A stretch of 64,000 nt of DNA from Gaetbulibacter_A aestuarii (GTDB taxonomy: Bacteria > Bacteroidota > Bacteroidia > Flavobacteriales > Flavobacteriaceae), in NCBI RefSeq assembly GCF_039537665.1, contig NZ_BAABAY010000002.1, positions 372,001 through 436,000 of the forward strand, given 5' to 3'. Each line of letters begins with the position of its first letter. Position 1 is the first letter of the stretch. Position numbers and translations under genes: made by a program. The notes under the pieces were generated by a model, which searched no databases, had not been told where the DNA came from, and saw only the letters and a list, made by a program, of their open reading frames with translations. This document shows positions 51,576-60,328 of this stretch, one piece after another.

Positions 51576-52886
51576 ATGGGAACATTTAAAATTGAAGGTG
51601 GTCATCAACTAAAAGGAAGTATAAAACCACAGGGAGCTAAAAACGAAGCCTTACAAATTTTATGTGCCGTATTACTTACCCCGGAAAAGGTAACTATTCA
51701 CAACATTCCGGATATTGTTGATGTTAATAAACTCATTACATTATTAAAGAACCTGGGAGTTAAAGTGGAGCAGTTATCACACTCCAGTTATTCCTTTCAG
51801 GCCGATGATATCGATTTGGATTACCTCCAATCCGATGCCTTCAAAGTAGATGGTCGTGGCTTACGTGGCTCGATCATGATCGTTGGTCCGTTATTATCAC
51901 GATATGGTAAAGGCTATATTCCTAAACCAGGTGGTGATAAAATTGGTCGCCGTCGTTTGGATACTCATTTTGAAGGCCTTATTAAATTGGGTGCAAGCTT
52001 TAAATACAGCCGTGAAGATCAGTTTTACGGTGTGGAAGCCAAAAAATTAAAGGGGACTTACATGCTACTTGAAGAGGCCTCTGTAACCGGAACTGCCAAT
52101 ATTGTTATGGCAGCTGTTCTGGCGGAAGGTCAAACTACGATCTATAATGCCGCCTGTGAACCTTATTTACAGCAGTTATGCCGGATGTTAAACCGCATGG
52201 GGGCGAAGATCTCCGGTGTGGGATCAAATATGCTTATCATTGATGGTGTTGATGCTTTAGGCGGAACGGAACATACGATGCTGCCTGATATGATTGAAAT
52301 AGGTAGCTGGATCGGTTTAGCCGCCATGACAAAAAGTGAACTGACCATTTCTGACGTTTCCTGGAAGGACTTAGGGTTGATTCCTAACGTTTTTAGAAAG
52401 TTAGGGATTACTGTTGAAAAACGCGGTGATGACATTCATATTCCTGCGCATACCAATGGTTATGAAATTCAAAGTTTTATTGATGGTTCCATTTTAACCA
52501 TTTCTGATGCGCCTTGGCCTGGTTTTACGCCGGACCTTTTAAGTATTATTTTGGTTGTAGCAACACAGGCTCGCGGGAGTGTTCTGATCCATCAAAAAAT
52601 GTTTGAAAGTCGGTTATTCTTCGTGGATAAATTGATTGATATGGGCGCTAAGATTATATTATGCGATCCGCATCGTGCCACAGTTATTGGTCATGATTTT
52701 AAATCTACTTTAAAAGCGACTACCATGACATCACCTGATATACGTGCCGGTGTTTCCTTGTTGATCGCTGCACTTTCTGCGAAAGGAACTTCAACCATCA
52801 TGAATATTGAGCAGATCGATAGAGGTTATGAGAATATAGATACCCGTTTGCGTGCTATCGGTGCGAATATTGAACGGATCGCCTAA
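51576..52886 (+). CDS. murA: UDP-N-acetylglucosamine 1-carboxyvinyltransferase
   Basis: A 436-residue EPSP-synthase-fold enzyme for the first committed step of peptidoglycan synthesis. KPQGAKNEALQILCA at the N-terminus, SIMIVGPLLSRYGK, PKPGGDKIGRRRLDTH in the active-site loop and ARGSVLIHQKMFESRLFFVD near the end are diagnostic. The loop position usually holding the fosfomycin-reactive Cys reads GGDKIG, so Asp replaces Cys; natural fosfomycin resistance would be expected, by knowledge of the family. Forms a block with DUF4290. Confidence 0.95.
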   Translation: MGTFKIEGGHQLKGSIKPQGAKNEALQILCAVLLTPEKVTIHNIPDIVDVNKLITLLKNLGVKVEQLSHSSYSFQADDIDLDYLQSDAFKVDGRGLRGSIMIVGPLLSRYGKGYIPKPGGDKIGRRRLDTHFEGLIKLGASFKYSREDQFYGVEAKKLKGTYMLLEEASVTGTANIVMAAVLAEGQTTIYNAACEPYLQQLCRMLNRMGAKISGVGSNMLIIDGVDALGGTEHTMLPDMIEIGSWIGLAAMTKSELTISDVSWKDLGLIPNVFRKLGITVEKRGDDIHIPAHTNGYEIQSFIDGSILTISDAPWPGFTPDLLSIILVVATQARGSVLIHQKMFESRLFFVDKLIDMGAKIILCDPHRATVIGHDFKSTLKATTMTSPDIRAGVSLLIAALSAKGTSTIMNIEQIDRGYENIDTRLRAIGANIERIA

Positions 52887-52929
52887 ATAGCAATTCCAAT
52901 CATCATTTAAATTTCATCTTTTCCAAATA

Positions 52930-52961
52930 AAAAAAGGTATAACCAGGGAGTCAGTTATACC
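52930..52961 (-). terminator. bidirectional terminator between murA and fasciclin gene
   Basis: GGTATAAC (52936-52943) pairs with GTTATACC (52954-52961). On the minus strand a run of seven Ts follows, on the plus strand only three, so it mainly serves the fasciclin gene. Confidence 0.75.
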
Positions 52962-53038
52962 TTTGGACTAAGTCAATTGGTTTTTTATAAAAGGAAATTT
53001 ACAAAATCGCTATTAATCAATTACTTAGCTTTAATATT

Positions 53039-54493
53039 TTAAGGTGTTAGCACACCGTTGATGACATGAATTACGCCATTAGTAGCCTGAACATTCAATA
53101 GTTCTGGCACTAATTGTACCGAACCATTTATTGTTAGCGTACCAAGATCCAGGTTGAAATCTCCGTTCAAGGTGGTTACAGGACCACTCATGAGATCACT
53201 GGAATACACACGCCCTTCAACAACATGATACAATAAAATGGATTGCACAGCTTCAACAGGAAGACCATCAATTGCTGCGATGGCTTCATCTGCGTCAGCA
53301 ACCTCTAACAGGTCAATAAAGGCCTGATTGGTTGGAGCGAATACCGTGAGTTGTGGATAAGGACCTTCACCCTTAAGAACATCTACTAATCCGGCTTTTG
53401 TGGCAGCGGCAAGTAACACTGAGAATTCAGGATCATAACTTGCGGCAGTGTCAACTAAATTCAGTGTTGGCGGCACTAAAACTTTATCAATAACATGTAT
53501 TAATCCGTTAGTTGCTTGTACGTTGGCGCCAATAACTTCAGAATCATTTATGTAAACTTTGGGTGCCATATCAAGATTCACATTTACAGCTGCACCATTA
53601 GCTGTTGTGGCAAAACCGTTTGATAACTGGAAGCTGAAAACATAGCCCGGCAAAACGTGATACAATAAAATTGATCCTACAGTATCTGCATCGAGCCCGT
53701 CAATAGTCGCCATAGCTTCATCTGCATCGGTAACACCTAAAAAGTCTATAAACGCCTGATTTGTAGGGGCAAAAACCGTAAATGGTCCACCATTAGCCAG
53801 GGTTTCAACCAAACCTGCCTTTTGGACAGCATGAACCAAAACAGAAAATTCCGGAGCTTGACTTAAAGCAGTTTCAACTAAATTTCCTGAAGGTAGTGTA
53901 AGTACCTTGTTAATCACATGAATGACTCCGTTTCGAGCTTCAATATCCGCCATGGTTACCTGAGCATCATTCACCATAACGCCCATGTCACTTACATTAA
54001 CAACAACATCAGTACCTTCAACTGTCGTTACCGGACCTGAACTAAGGTCATAACTAAACACGGTTTGAGGAAGGACATGATATAATAGAATATTCTTGAT
54101 ATTTGGTATATCGGCTACATTTTGCTTCGTAATACCCGCGGCCATAAAAGCTTCATCAGTTGGAGCAAATACGGTGAGTCGATTTTTGGAGACTACACTT
54201 GCTAATTTTGTTTTAGCTAAGGCTAGACTTAATATTTCGAATGTAGGACCGTCTTCAGAGTAGTTATCATCATCTGCATCGTCTTCGTCATCTGAATAGG
54301 ATTTTGACTTACCATGTTTGGCCGTAGCATTGAAAGAAGCCAGGGTTTCAACAATTGATGGTTCTTGTTCGTTTACAGGAGCATTATTTACAGGTTCTTC
54401 GCTACAAGAAAAGGTAAATAACAATAAACTAATCATGAGAAGGGAAAGTTTCAATAGATTCGGGAGAGTCTTAGTTAACTTGATAGTTTTCAT
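53039..54493 (-). CDS. three-domain fasciclin (FAS1) lipoprotein
   Basis: A 484-residue exported lipoprotein (signal to FSC, Cys30). A highly acidic linker (residues 67-80, DDEDDADDD) precedes three FAS1 domains at about 83-205, 206-345 and 346-484. Each has the TVFAPT-like motif (RLTVFAPTDEAF, FTVFAPTNQAF, LTVFAPTNQAF), a LLYHVL-like strand and an IHVIN(K/G)VL end. FAS1 proteins mediate adhesion and occur in light- and stress-induced lipoproteins. The promoter element at 54518-54562 matches that of the photolyase operon. Confidence 0.92.
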   Translation of the reverse strand: MKTIKLTKTLPNLLKLSLLMISLLLFTFSCSEEPVNNAPVNEQEPSIVETLASFNATAKHGKSKSYSDDEDDADDDNYSEDGPTFEILSLALAKTKLASVVSKNRLTVFAPTDEAFMAAGITKQNVADIPNIKNILLYHVLPQTVFSYDLSSGPVTTVEGTDVVVNVSDMGVMVNDAQVTMADIEARNGVIHVINKVLTLPSGNLVETALSQAPEFSVLVHAVQKAGLVETLANGGPFTVFAPTNQAFIDFLGVTDADEAMATIDGLDADTVGSILLYHVLPGYVFSFQLSNGFATTANGAAVNVNLDMAPKVYINDSEVIGANVQATNGLIHVIDKVLVPPTLNLVDTAASYDPEFSVLLAAATKAGLVDVLKGEGPYPQLTVFAPTNQAFIDLLEVADADEAIAAIDGLPVEAVQSILLYHVVEGRVYSSDLMSGPVTTLNGDFNLDLGTLTINGSVQLVPELLNVQATNGVIHVINGVLTP

Positions 54494-54517
54494 GATTTTA
54501 CAATTTTTTTTGCCCTT

Positions 54518-54562
54518 CCAAGATAATAAAATTGTTTAATAAATTTTAAAAAAAGTTAAACA
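54518..54562 (-). promoter_or_regulatory. promoter with TGTTTAA-N16-TTAAACA element (fasciclin gene)
   Basis: The minus-strand -7 box TATCTTGG (54518-54525, one mismatch) lies 25 bases before the ATG, and an inverted repeat TGTTTAA/TTAAACA spaced 16 bases (54533-54562) lies just upstream. The same arrangement occurs at 60233-60275. Confidence 0.6.
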
Positions 54563-54646
54563 AAATGATGAAGTGTAAAAAAAATCGATGAATGGTAACA
54601 ATTTAAAAAAGCTATGTTCTTCTCTATGAATAAGTTTGGTTTGAAA

Positions 54647-55951
54647 TTAATTTAAAGCTTCTTTATACACTTTTAAACAACGTTCGCGAGCTGCTTTATG
54701 ATCTACTATGGGATCAGGATAAGTTAATTCCTGAAAATCAGGAACCCATTGTTTTATGTATTTCAGATCTTTATCAAACTTTTTGATCTGTGTTGTTGGA
54801 TTGAAAATTCTAAAATAAGGAGCAGCATCAACACCTGAACCGGCAACCCATTGCCAGTTTCCTACATTACTTGCCATTTCATAATCGTGAAGTTTTTCAG
54901 CAAAATAAGCTTCACCCCAGCGCCAGTCAATCAAAAGATGTTTGCATAAAAAGCTACCTACAAGCATACGAACACGGTTGTGCATAAAACCTGTTTCATT
55001 GAGTTCGCGCATTCCTGCATCCACTAATGGATATCCGGTTTTACCTTCACACCAGGCTTTAAACTCTGCTTCATTATTTCGCCATTGAATGCGATCGTAT
55101 TTCGATTTAAAACTTTTGGTTGCCGTTTGTGGATAATGCCAAAGAATTTGCATAAAGAATTCGCGCCAGATCAATTCCTGCCAAAAGATTTCATTTTTTT
55201 CAGCGATTGCTTTTTTGATCATTTTTCGGATACTCACGGTACCAAATCTTAAATGCGGGCCTAAGCGTGAAGTGCCGTTCTCAGCGGGAAAATTACGTGT
55301 AGCTTCATATTCCTGGATCAGTGTTGGCCTTACATCATAATCTGCAATTTCCTGAGATGATTTTTTAAAACCCATGTCGGAAAGCGACAAATTAGGAAGT
55401 CGTGAATTTTGAATCAGGTTGTCGAGATAGGAATTTGTATAGAATATTTCCAGATTATGAGACTTGAAATTTTCTTTCCATGTTCTCATGTAAGGCGTAT
55501 AAACCACATAGGGATCCCCATCATTTTTTACCACTTCGTCTTTTTCAAAAATTACCTGATCTTTGAAAGTCTTGAAGCCAATTTTGTGTTCATTTAATAA
55601 ATCATTAATTGCTGCGTCGCGTTCTCTTGCATAAGGTTCGTAATCATGGTTGGTATAAACGGCCTGAATGTCGTAGGTTTCAATAAGATCTTTAAAAACG
55701 GTTTCAGGTTTTCCAAAATACATGGCTATGCTACTGCCATGCTCTTTCTGAAGCGTATCACGCATGCTTTGAAGCGTTTTGTAAATGAAACTCACGCGCG
55801 CATCGTTTTCCGGAAGTTTATTTAATATTTCAGTATCAAAAATAAATATGGGCAATACTGGATAATCACTTCGCAAAGCTTCGTAGAACCCAACATTATC
55901 ATCCAGTCTTAAATCTCTTCGAAACCAAAATACAGTTACTTTTTGAGTCAT
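54647..55951 (-). CDS. phr: deoxyribodipyrimidine photolyase (class I)
   Basis: A 434-residue flavoprotein that repairs cyclobutane pyrimidine dimers in light. VFWFRRDLRLDDNVGFYEAL starts the antenna domain; the FAD site includes RLGPHLRFGTVSIR, ELIWREFFMQILWHYP and WCEGKTGYPLVDAGMRELNETG; NRVRMLVGSFLCKHLLIDWR and NVGNWQWVAGSG finish it. The size and motifs are of class I CPD photolyases. It is the last gene of the light cluster on the minus strand; the fasciclin gene beyond it has its own promoter. Confidence 0.94.
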   Translation of the reverse strand: MTQKVTVFWFRRDLRLDDNVGFYEALRSDYPVLPIFIFDTEILNKLPENDARVSFIYKTLQSMRDTLQKEHGSSIAMYFGKPETVFKDLIETYDIQAVYTNHDYEPYARERDAAINDLLNEHKIGFKTFKDQVIFEKDEVVKNDGDPYVVYTPYMRTWKENFKSHNLEIFYTNSYLDNLIQNSRLPNLSLSDMGFKKSSQEIADYDVRPTLIQEYEATRNFPAENGTSRLGPHLRFGTVSIRKMIKKAIAEKNEIFWQELIWREFFMQILWHYPQTATKSFKSKYDRIQWRNNEAEFKAWCEGKTGYPLVDAGMRELNETGFMHNRVRMLVGSFLCKHLLIDWRWGEAYFAEKLHDYEMASNVGNWQWVAGSGVDAAPYFRIFNPTTQIKKFDKDLKYIKQWVPDFQELTYPDPIVDHKAARERCLKVYKEALN

Positions 55952-55958
55952 TGTATTG

Positions 55959-56426
55959 TTACTTTTTGTACTTCCCGAAAAGCGTTTCTAATTTTTCTTT
56001 CCGATAGGAGAAAATCTCTTCTAGCTTTGGTTTAACCAGGATTGGATGCGTCAATCTACCAATAAAGCCGAAGGGTATTTTATAATCTATAATATCTTCC
56101 ATTTCAATACCGCCATCTATCTCTTTAATGAAGTGTTTATGATGCCATAATGCGTAAGGTCCAAATCGTTGTTCATCAACAAAATACTCACCTTCGCGAA
56201 CATGGGTAATCTCTGTAACCCATTTGGTTTTAATACCCAGAACAGGTGTTACGATATATTGGATGATCTGGCCGGAAAACATCGGTCTGTCAGCACCTGA
56301 TAGGATATTAAACCCCATATAATCAGGTGTAATGGTCTTCAGGTTTCTAGGATCAGATAAAAATTCCCAGGCAGTTTCCTTACTGATGGGTAAATTTTGT
56401 TTTTTATGTAGTGTGTAAATTTTCAA
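55959..56426 (-). CDS. SRPBCC family protein
   Basis: A 155-residue START/Bet v1-fold protein: LPISKETAWEFLSDPRNL, TPDYMGFNIL, GQIIQYIVTPVLGIKTKWVT and FVDEQRFGPYALWHHKHF. This type of cyclase/dehydrase-like protein is regularly found beside photolyases, sometimes annotated as cell-division-inhibitor-like. Ends 7 bases before phr starts, so co-transcribed. Ligand unknown. Confidence 0.85.
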   Translation of the reverse strand: MKIYTLHKKQNLPISKETAWEFLSDPRNLKTITPDYMGFNILSGADRPMFSGQIIQYIVTPVLGIKTKWVTEITHVREGEYFVDEQRFGPYALWHHKHFIKEIDGGIEMEDIIDYKIPFGFIGRLTHPILVKPKLEEIFSYRKEKLETLFGKYKK

Positions 56427-56436
56427 GGCAAATTAA

Positions 56437-56898
56437 TTAATTATTAAAAAGGATATAGGCGTTCAGGGAACAGGCGATGCAAAGCCAAATAAAATACGGA
56501 GCAATTAACCAGGTTTTAGTTTTTAAAACATGGCGATAATCGAAAAGGAACTTTCCAACAACTATGGTAAGCAATATGATGCTGATAAGTCCGACACCTA
56601 TGAGGTGCTGATTGAAAAAAATATAATTCCAAATGACATTAAAGAAAAATTGAACAGCGAATAGTGATAGCAATTTCGTTTTGTCAACTAAGGGATATAA
56701 GAAGGCCAGGTAAATTGAAAAACAGATCATTATCGTAGTCCAGGCCACACCAAAGAACCATCCCGGTGGTGTCCAGGGTGCTTGATTTAAATTGGTATAC
56801 CAGGCGGTTTGCGGACCATTATTCATTAAGATCGTACCCAAACCAAGAGCTCCGAAATTGATAATCAAAAATAGGGTAAGGTATTTTGCAAACTTCAT
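56437..56898 (-). CDS. TspO/MBR family protein
   Basis: A 153-residue inner-membrane protein with five hydrophobic helices: the first helix, then WYTNLNQAPWTPPGWFFGVAW (the family signature), FFFNVIWNYIFFN, and a late YFIWLCIACSLNAYILFNN. TspO binds porphyrins and links to light and oxygen regulation. It lies 10 bases upstream of the SRPBCC gene in the photolyase operon. Confidence 0.93.
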   Translation of the reverse strand: MKFAKYLTLFLIINFGALGLGTILMNNGPQTAWYTNLNQAPWTPPGWFFGVAWTTIMICFSIYLAFLYPLVDKTKLLSLFAVQFFFNVIWNYIFFNQHLIGVGLISIILLTIVVGKFLFDYRHVLKTKTWLIAPYFIWLCIACSLNAYILFNN

Positions 56899-56933
56899 AT
56901 TTACTTAAAATTGGTAAACTAAACGTGGTTTGA

Positions 56934-57473
56934 TCAACTTATATGATTCGTAATTTTATTACTTAAGGGATTTGTTGCCGAGGAATAATAATCAACTAAA
57001 TTTCCCTTTCTGTCAATCAAATATTTTTGAAAGTTCCATTGTACACTCGAGTCTTTAACCCCATTATTGATCTCCTGAGTTAACCAGGTATAAAGAGCAT
57101 GTTGATTTTTGCCTTTAACTTCTATTTTTTCGGTCATCGGAAAAGTCACTCCAAAATTCACATCGCAAAACGATTGAATATCACTGGCAGTGCCAGGTTC
57201 CTGATGTCCGAACTGATTACAAGGTACGCCGATAACAACCAGGTCATTTGAATACTTTTCGGATAGCGCTTGAAGTTCCTTGTATTGCGAAGTAAATCCG
57301 CATTTTGAGGCCACGTTTACAATAAGCATAAACTTACCTTGAAAGGTTTTTAAATCTAATGGCTTACCATCCAAACTATTAATTTCGATGTCGTAAATAC
57401 TGGTGGTGTCTAATTTCTTTTCCATGGTATTTTTTGAAAATAACGTTGAAACGAAGGCTTTCAATGGATTCAT
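56934..57473 (-). CDS. glutathione peroxidase family protein
   Basis: About 179 residues from ATG 57473 (MNPLKAF), 2 bases after the SDR stop; the longer frame overlaps that gene. VNVASKCGFTSQYKELQAL holds the peroxidatic Cys, and GVPCNQFGHQEPGT plus WNFQKYLIDRKG the tetrad Gln and Trp. A hydrophobic patch with a basic start is short, so cytoplasmic or periplasmic location is open. It reduces peroxides, probably with thioredoxin, in the light-stress operon. Confidence 0.92.
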   Translation of the reverse strand: MNPLKAFVSTLFSKNTMEKKLDTTSIYDIEINSLDGKPLDLKTFQGKFMLIVNVASKCGFTSQYKELQALSEKYSNDLVVIGVPCNQFGHQEPGTASDIQSFCDVNFGVTFPMTEKIEVKGKNQHALYTWLTQEINNGVKDSSVQWNFQKYLIDRKGNLVDYYSSATNPLSNKITNHIS

Positions 57474-57475
57474 TC

Positions 57476-58159
57476 TTAAATTTTTAGATTTACAATACCG
57501 CAATCCATTTCAAATACCTGCCCCGAAAGTGCTGCCGCCTTTTCGGACAGTAAAAACGCTGCCATATCAGCTACTTCATTAGGGTCCAAATATTTTTTTA
57601 AAGGGTGACGCTCTTTCATATTATCAACCAACTTGTCATTTCGCAACAATTTAGATGCTAAATCCGTATCCGTTACGGTTGGTGCAATGGCATTAACGCG
57701 AACGGTAGGTGCCAGCTCGGCTGCTAGGGATTTTGCCAATCCTTCCACACCGGCTTTTGCTGCTGCAACACTACTGTGAAAGGGCATACCTAATTTAGTG
57801 GCAACGGTACTGAAAAGTACCACCGCCGGATGTTCGCCTTGTTTTAGAGTAGGTAAATATTTGTGAATCGCTTTAACAGCTCCAATAACGTTAATCTCAA
57901 AATCTTCTCTGAAATCGTCAGTGCTTAAACGTGCTATGGGTTTTAAATTGATGCTTCCCGGACAGTAGACTAATTTATCAATACGATCGATTTCAGGGAG
58001 CTCATCTTTCAATACATCACAAGAATGATGTTCCAGATTCTCATGAGTGATGTCTGGAGACGTTCTGCTGATATTAATGATTTTAAATTGATCGAGGTGT
58101 TTTTCAAGGATCGCTTTGCCAATACCCTTACTACCACCTATTATTACAAGTGTTTTCAT
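57476..58159 (-). CDS. SDR family oxidoreductase
   Basis: A 227-residue short-chain dehydrogenase: TLVIIGGSKGIGKAILEKHL (NAD-binding glycine motif), LVYCPGSIN, SSVAAAKAGVEGLAKSLA with the shifted active-site pattern (S and K; the classical YxxxK Tyr is replaced by V/A in this stretch) and NAIAPTVTDTDLA. The missing Tyr suggests altered chemistry or a nonenzymatic role. Belongs to the light cluster. Confidence 0.88.
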   Translation of the reverse strand: MKTLVIIGGSKGIGKAILEKHLDQFKIINISRTSPDITHENLEHHSCDVLKDELPEIDRIDKLVYCPGSINLKPIARLSTDDFREDFEINVIGAVKAIHKYLPTLKQGEHPAVVLFSTVATKLGMPFHSSVAAAKAGVEGLAKSLAAELAPTVRVNAIAPTVTDTDLASKLLRNDKLVDNMKERHPLKKYLDPNEVADMAAFLLSEKAAALSGQVFEMDCGIVNLKI

Positions 58160-58184
58160 AAAGTGTCAGGGCATTTTTAATTCA

Positions 58185-58400
58185 TTATGGCCTGCCCTTG
58201 AGCCTTTTTTCTATTTTTTGTTTAATTGCCGTTAAACGCTTCATAAGATCCATTATATCAGGATCTTTATCTTTTTTATAAATCGTGTTCAAACTCAGTA
58301 TTAAATCTTTTACTTCTCTAGAAGATTCTATACGCTCGCTCGTGGTTTTAAACGTATGCTTTCGGTTTTCAAACTCTAAAGCCTTCTCAATAAGTTCCAT
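58185..58400 (-). CDS. small helical protein, copy A of tandem pair
   Basis: 71 residues from ATG 58400 (MELIEKALEFE); the longer frame runs beyond the alignable region. It aligns along its whole length with 58540-58764: IEKALEFE/IDKALEFE, SSREVKDLILSLN/ISREAKALILDLN, DIMDLMKRLTA in both, EKRLKG at the end. Very basic helical tail. Family not recognised; in the photolyase operon between SDR and its sister. Confidence 0.75.
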   Translation of the reverse strand: MELIEKALEFENRKHTFKTTSERIESSREVKDLILSLNTIYKKDKDPDIMDLMKRLTAIKQKIEKRLKGRP

Positions 58401-58539
58401 AATTTCGTATGTCTTTTTATCTGTTTGTTGTAATCCAAAATTGGTTATTTTTTTGGCCAATTTGCAAGATAACAAAATAAAGGACGCTTACTTTTTTAAG
58501 GACTATTTATTAAGGAAATTTTAAGGTTTTAATCCTTGA

Positions 58540-58764
58540 TTAAGCAACCATTAACGCACCTTTTAAGCGTTTTTCAACCTTCCGTTTCATTGCGGTTAAG
58601 CGTTTCATAAGATCCATAATATCGGCGTCATGATCTTCTTTATAAATTTCATTTAAATCTAAAATCAAGGCTTTGGCTTCACGCGAAATTTTAACGCGGT
58701 CACTGGTCGATAACGATCTTAAACTTGTTTTTTCAAATTCTAAAGCTTTATCTATTACATCCAT
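58540..58764 (-). CDS. small helical protein, copy B of tandem pair
   Basis: 74 residues, helical, charged, alignable end to end with copy A; same start pattern (MDVIDKALEFEKT). The 139-bp gap between the copies holds no other gene. It starts 3 bases after the folE stop, so it is co-transcribed with folE. Function unknown. Confidence 0.78.
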   Translation of the reverse strand: MDVIDKALEFEKTSLRSLSTSDRVKISREAKALILDLNEIYKEDHDADIMDLMKRLTAMKRKVEKRLKGALMVA

Positions 58765-58767
58765 AAC

Positions 58768-59463
58768 TTAGTGATTTAAATAATTTTGTAATTCTCTGAT
58801 TTTTTCCGGAGTATTAAATTTCCCTCCGTAATAGGTTGTTACCGTGGCTGATGTATCATCCTTGATACCTCTGGAAGATACACATAAGTGCTTGGCATCA
58901 ATAATTACCGCAACATCTTCAGTATCAAGAATGGTTTTTAACTCGTTGGCAATTTGGTTTGTCAATCGCTCCTGAACCTGTGGTCGCTTCGCATAGTATT
59001 GTACAATACGATTCAATTTTGATAAACCAATTACTTTTCCCGAGGAAATATAGGCTACATGAGCCTTACCAATAATTGGAACGAAGTGATGTTCGCAATT
59101 AGAGTAAAAGGTAATATCCTTTTCAACAAGCATTTGGTTATAATTGTACTTATTGTCAAACAAGGCTACCTTCGGTTTGTTTTTAGGATTTAATCCGGAA
59201 TAGATCTCATCAATGAACATTTTCGCCACGCGTTTCGGAGTTCCTTGTAATGAATCGTCAGTAAGGTCTAAGCCCATAACATCCATTATTTCCTCGAATA
59301 AAATGGCAATACGTTCTTTCTTCTCATCATCAGAGATTTTGAATGCATCAGGTTTCATCGGGGTTTCTAATCCGGTATAAAGGTGATCATCGCCAATTTC
59401 TTCAGGTGTAAATCCGTTTAATTGGTGGCCGTTGTTTTTCTTTTTCAAAGATTCTGTAATCAT
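58768..59463 (-). CDS. folE: GTP cyclohydrolase I
   Basis: About 231 residues from ATG 59463 (MITESLKKK). It makes dihydroneopterin triphosphate, first step of tetrahydrofolate and pterin synthesis. LQGTPKRVAKMF, the zinc site FYSNCEHHFVPIIGKAHVAY and CVSSRGIKDDTSATVT (second zinc Cys) are all present. Its place within a photolyase operon suggests pterin/folate supply for the light-harvesting antenna cofactor; that is inference. The longer frame to 59511 is less family-like. Confidence 0.93.
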   Translation of the reverse strand: MITESLKKKNNGHQLNGFTPEEIGDDHLYTGLETPMKPDAFKISDDEKKERIAILFEEIMDVMGLDLTDDSLQGTPKRVAKMFIDEIYSGLNPKNKPKVALFDNKYNYNQMLVEKDITFYSNCEHHFVPIIGKAHVAYISSGKVIGLSKLNRIVQYYAKRPQVQERLTNQIANELKTILDTEDVAVIIDAKHLCVSSRGIKDDTSATVTTYYGGKFNTPEKIRELQNYLNH

Positions 59464-59517
59464 TTTTGTCTTTTTTATGTGCTGTCTTAAGGAACTCAAA
59501 ACCTTAATCAAAGCACG

Positions 59518-59790
59518 TTATCGTTTTGATATTGAGTTGTGTGTTATTTGTTTTTGACGGCTACACCTTAACCGTCCTTTTTCAAAAGTTCTTAGTTTTT
59601 CATGTTTTGTTTTTCTGCCCTGAACGCGTTTTCGCCACATTCTAAAACTGCTCGGTTTCATTTCCCGGCGCATCAGTTCGATCACTTCTTGTTCATTCAA
59701 ACCAAATTGAAATTCAATAGCTTCAAAAGTGGTACGATCTTCCCAGGCCATTTCGATAATTCTGTCAATATCTTCAATACTTAAACTCAT
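59518..59790 (-). CDS. TIGR03643 family protein
   Basis: A 90-residue basic protein: IDRIIEMAWEDRTTFEAIEF, QFGLNEQEVIELMRREM and SFRMWRKRVQGRKTKH. This is the TIGR03643 family, typically found next to photolyase and cryptochrome genes, with a helix-turn-helix-like core and possible DNA binding. It overlaps the upstream 142-residue gene by 4 bases. Function not established. Confidence 0.9.
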   Translation of the reverse strand: MSLSIEDIDRIIEMAWEDRTTFEAIEFQFGLNEQEVIELMRREMKPSSFRMWRKRVQGRKTKHEKLRTFEKGRLRCSRQKQITHNSISKR

Positions 59791-60215
59791 ACGTATTGGA
59801 AGTTATATTGCATATCGTATTTTATTTTTTGGTCAAGCATTTTTTCGAAGAACGATTTATTTTCTTTAAACGTCTTATTATTTTTAAATTGAATAAACCG
59901 ACCCTGCGCGTGAATGCTAGCTCCATTGGTTTTGTACATTACCAACTGGTAGTAAGGGATGGCCCAGGTAAAATTCTGAAGGCCTTTATTGATGTAAACT
60001 AATATGCCGCTTTTTCGCAGCTCTATATTAGCATAATTGATATCAGATACTTTGTTTATAAAGTTTTGAAGGTTCGGACTCACATCTCTAATGATCATGC
60101 GTTTCGATCCGATGCCTCCCATTTTAAAGGACTCTAAGAAAGAAAATGGTTTTCCAACAAGATCTTCCAGTAACTGCTTTTCTTCCTTATTTTTATATGT
60201 GCTATTGAGTATCAT
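59787..60215 (-). CDS. hypothetical protein, first gene of photolyase operon
   Basis: A 142-residue basic protein with no signal peptide. It contains GKPFSFLESFKMGGIGSKRM and YYQLVMYKTNGASIHAQGRFI; I recognise no family. It follows the promoter at 60233-60275 directly and overlaps the TIGR03643 gene by 4 bases, so it leads the minus-strand light operon down to phr. Confidence 0.7.
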   Translation of the reverse strand: MILNSTYKNKEEKQLLEDLVGKPFSFLESFKMGGIGSKRMIIRDVSPNLQNFINKVSDINYANIELRKSGILVYINKGLQNFTWAIPYYQLVMYKTNGASIHAQGRFIQFKNNKTFKENKSFFEKMLDQKIKYDMQYNFQYV

Positions 60216-60232
60216 GGTGGAACTTATTTACT

Positions 60233-60275
60233 CAAAGATACAAAATGTTTAAAGTTTTTTCTAAAAAATTAAACA
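60233..60275 (-). promoter_or_regulatory. promoter with TGTTTAA-N16-TTAAACA element (photolyase operon)
   Basis: The perfect -7 box TATCTTTG (60233-60240) lies 17 bases before the ATG at 60215; an inverted repeat TGTTTAA (60246-60252)/TTAAACA (60269-60275) with 16 bases between lies immediately upstream. Same spacing and orientation as at 54533-54562. Confidence 0.65.
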
Positions 60276-60328
60276 AAATTAACAATTTGAAGCCGTTTAA
60301 CTCTTTTTAAAATAGTAAAGTTATTGAT

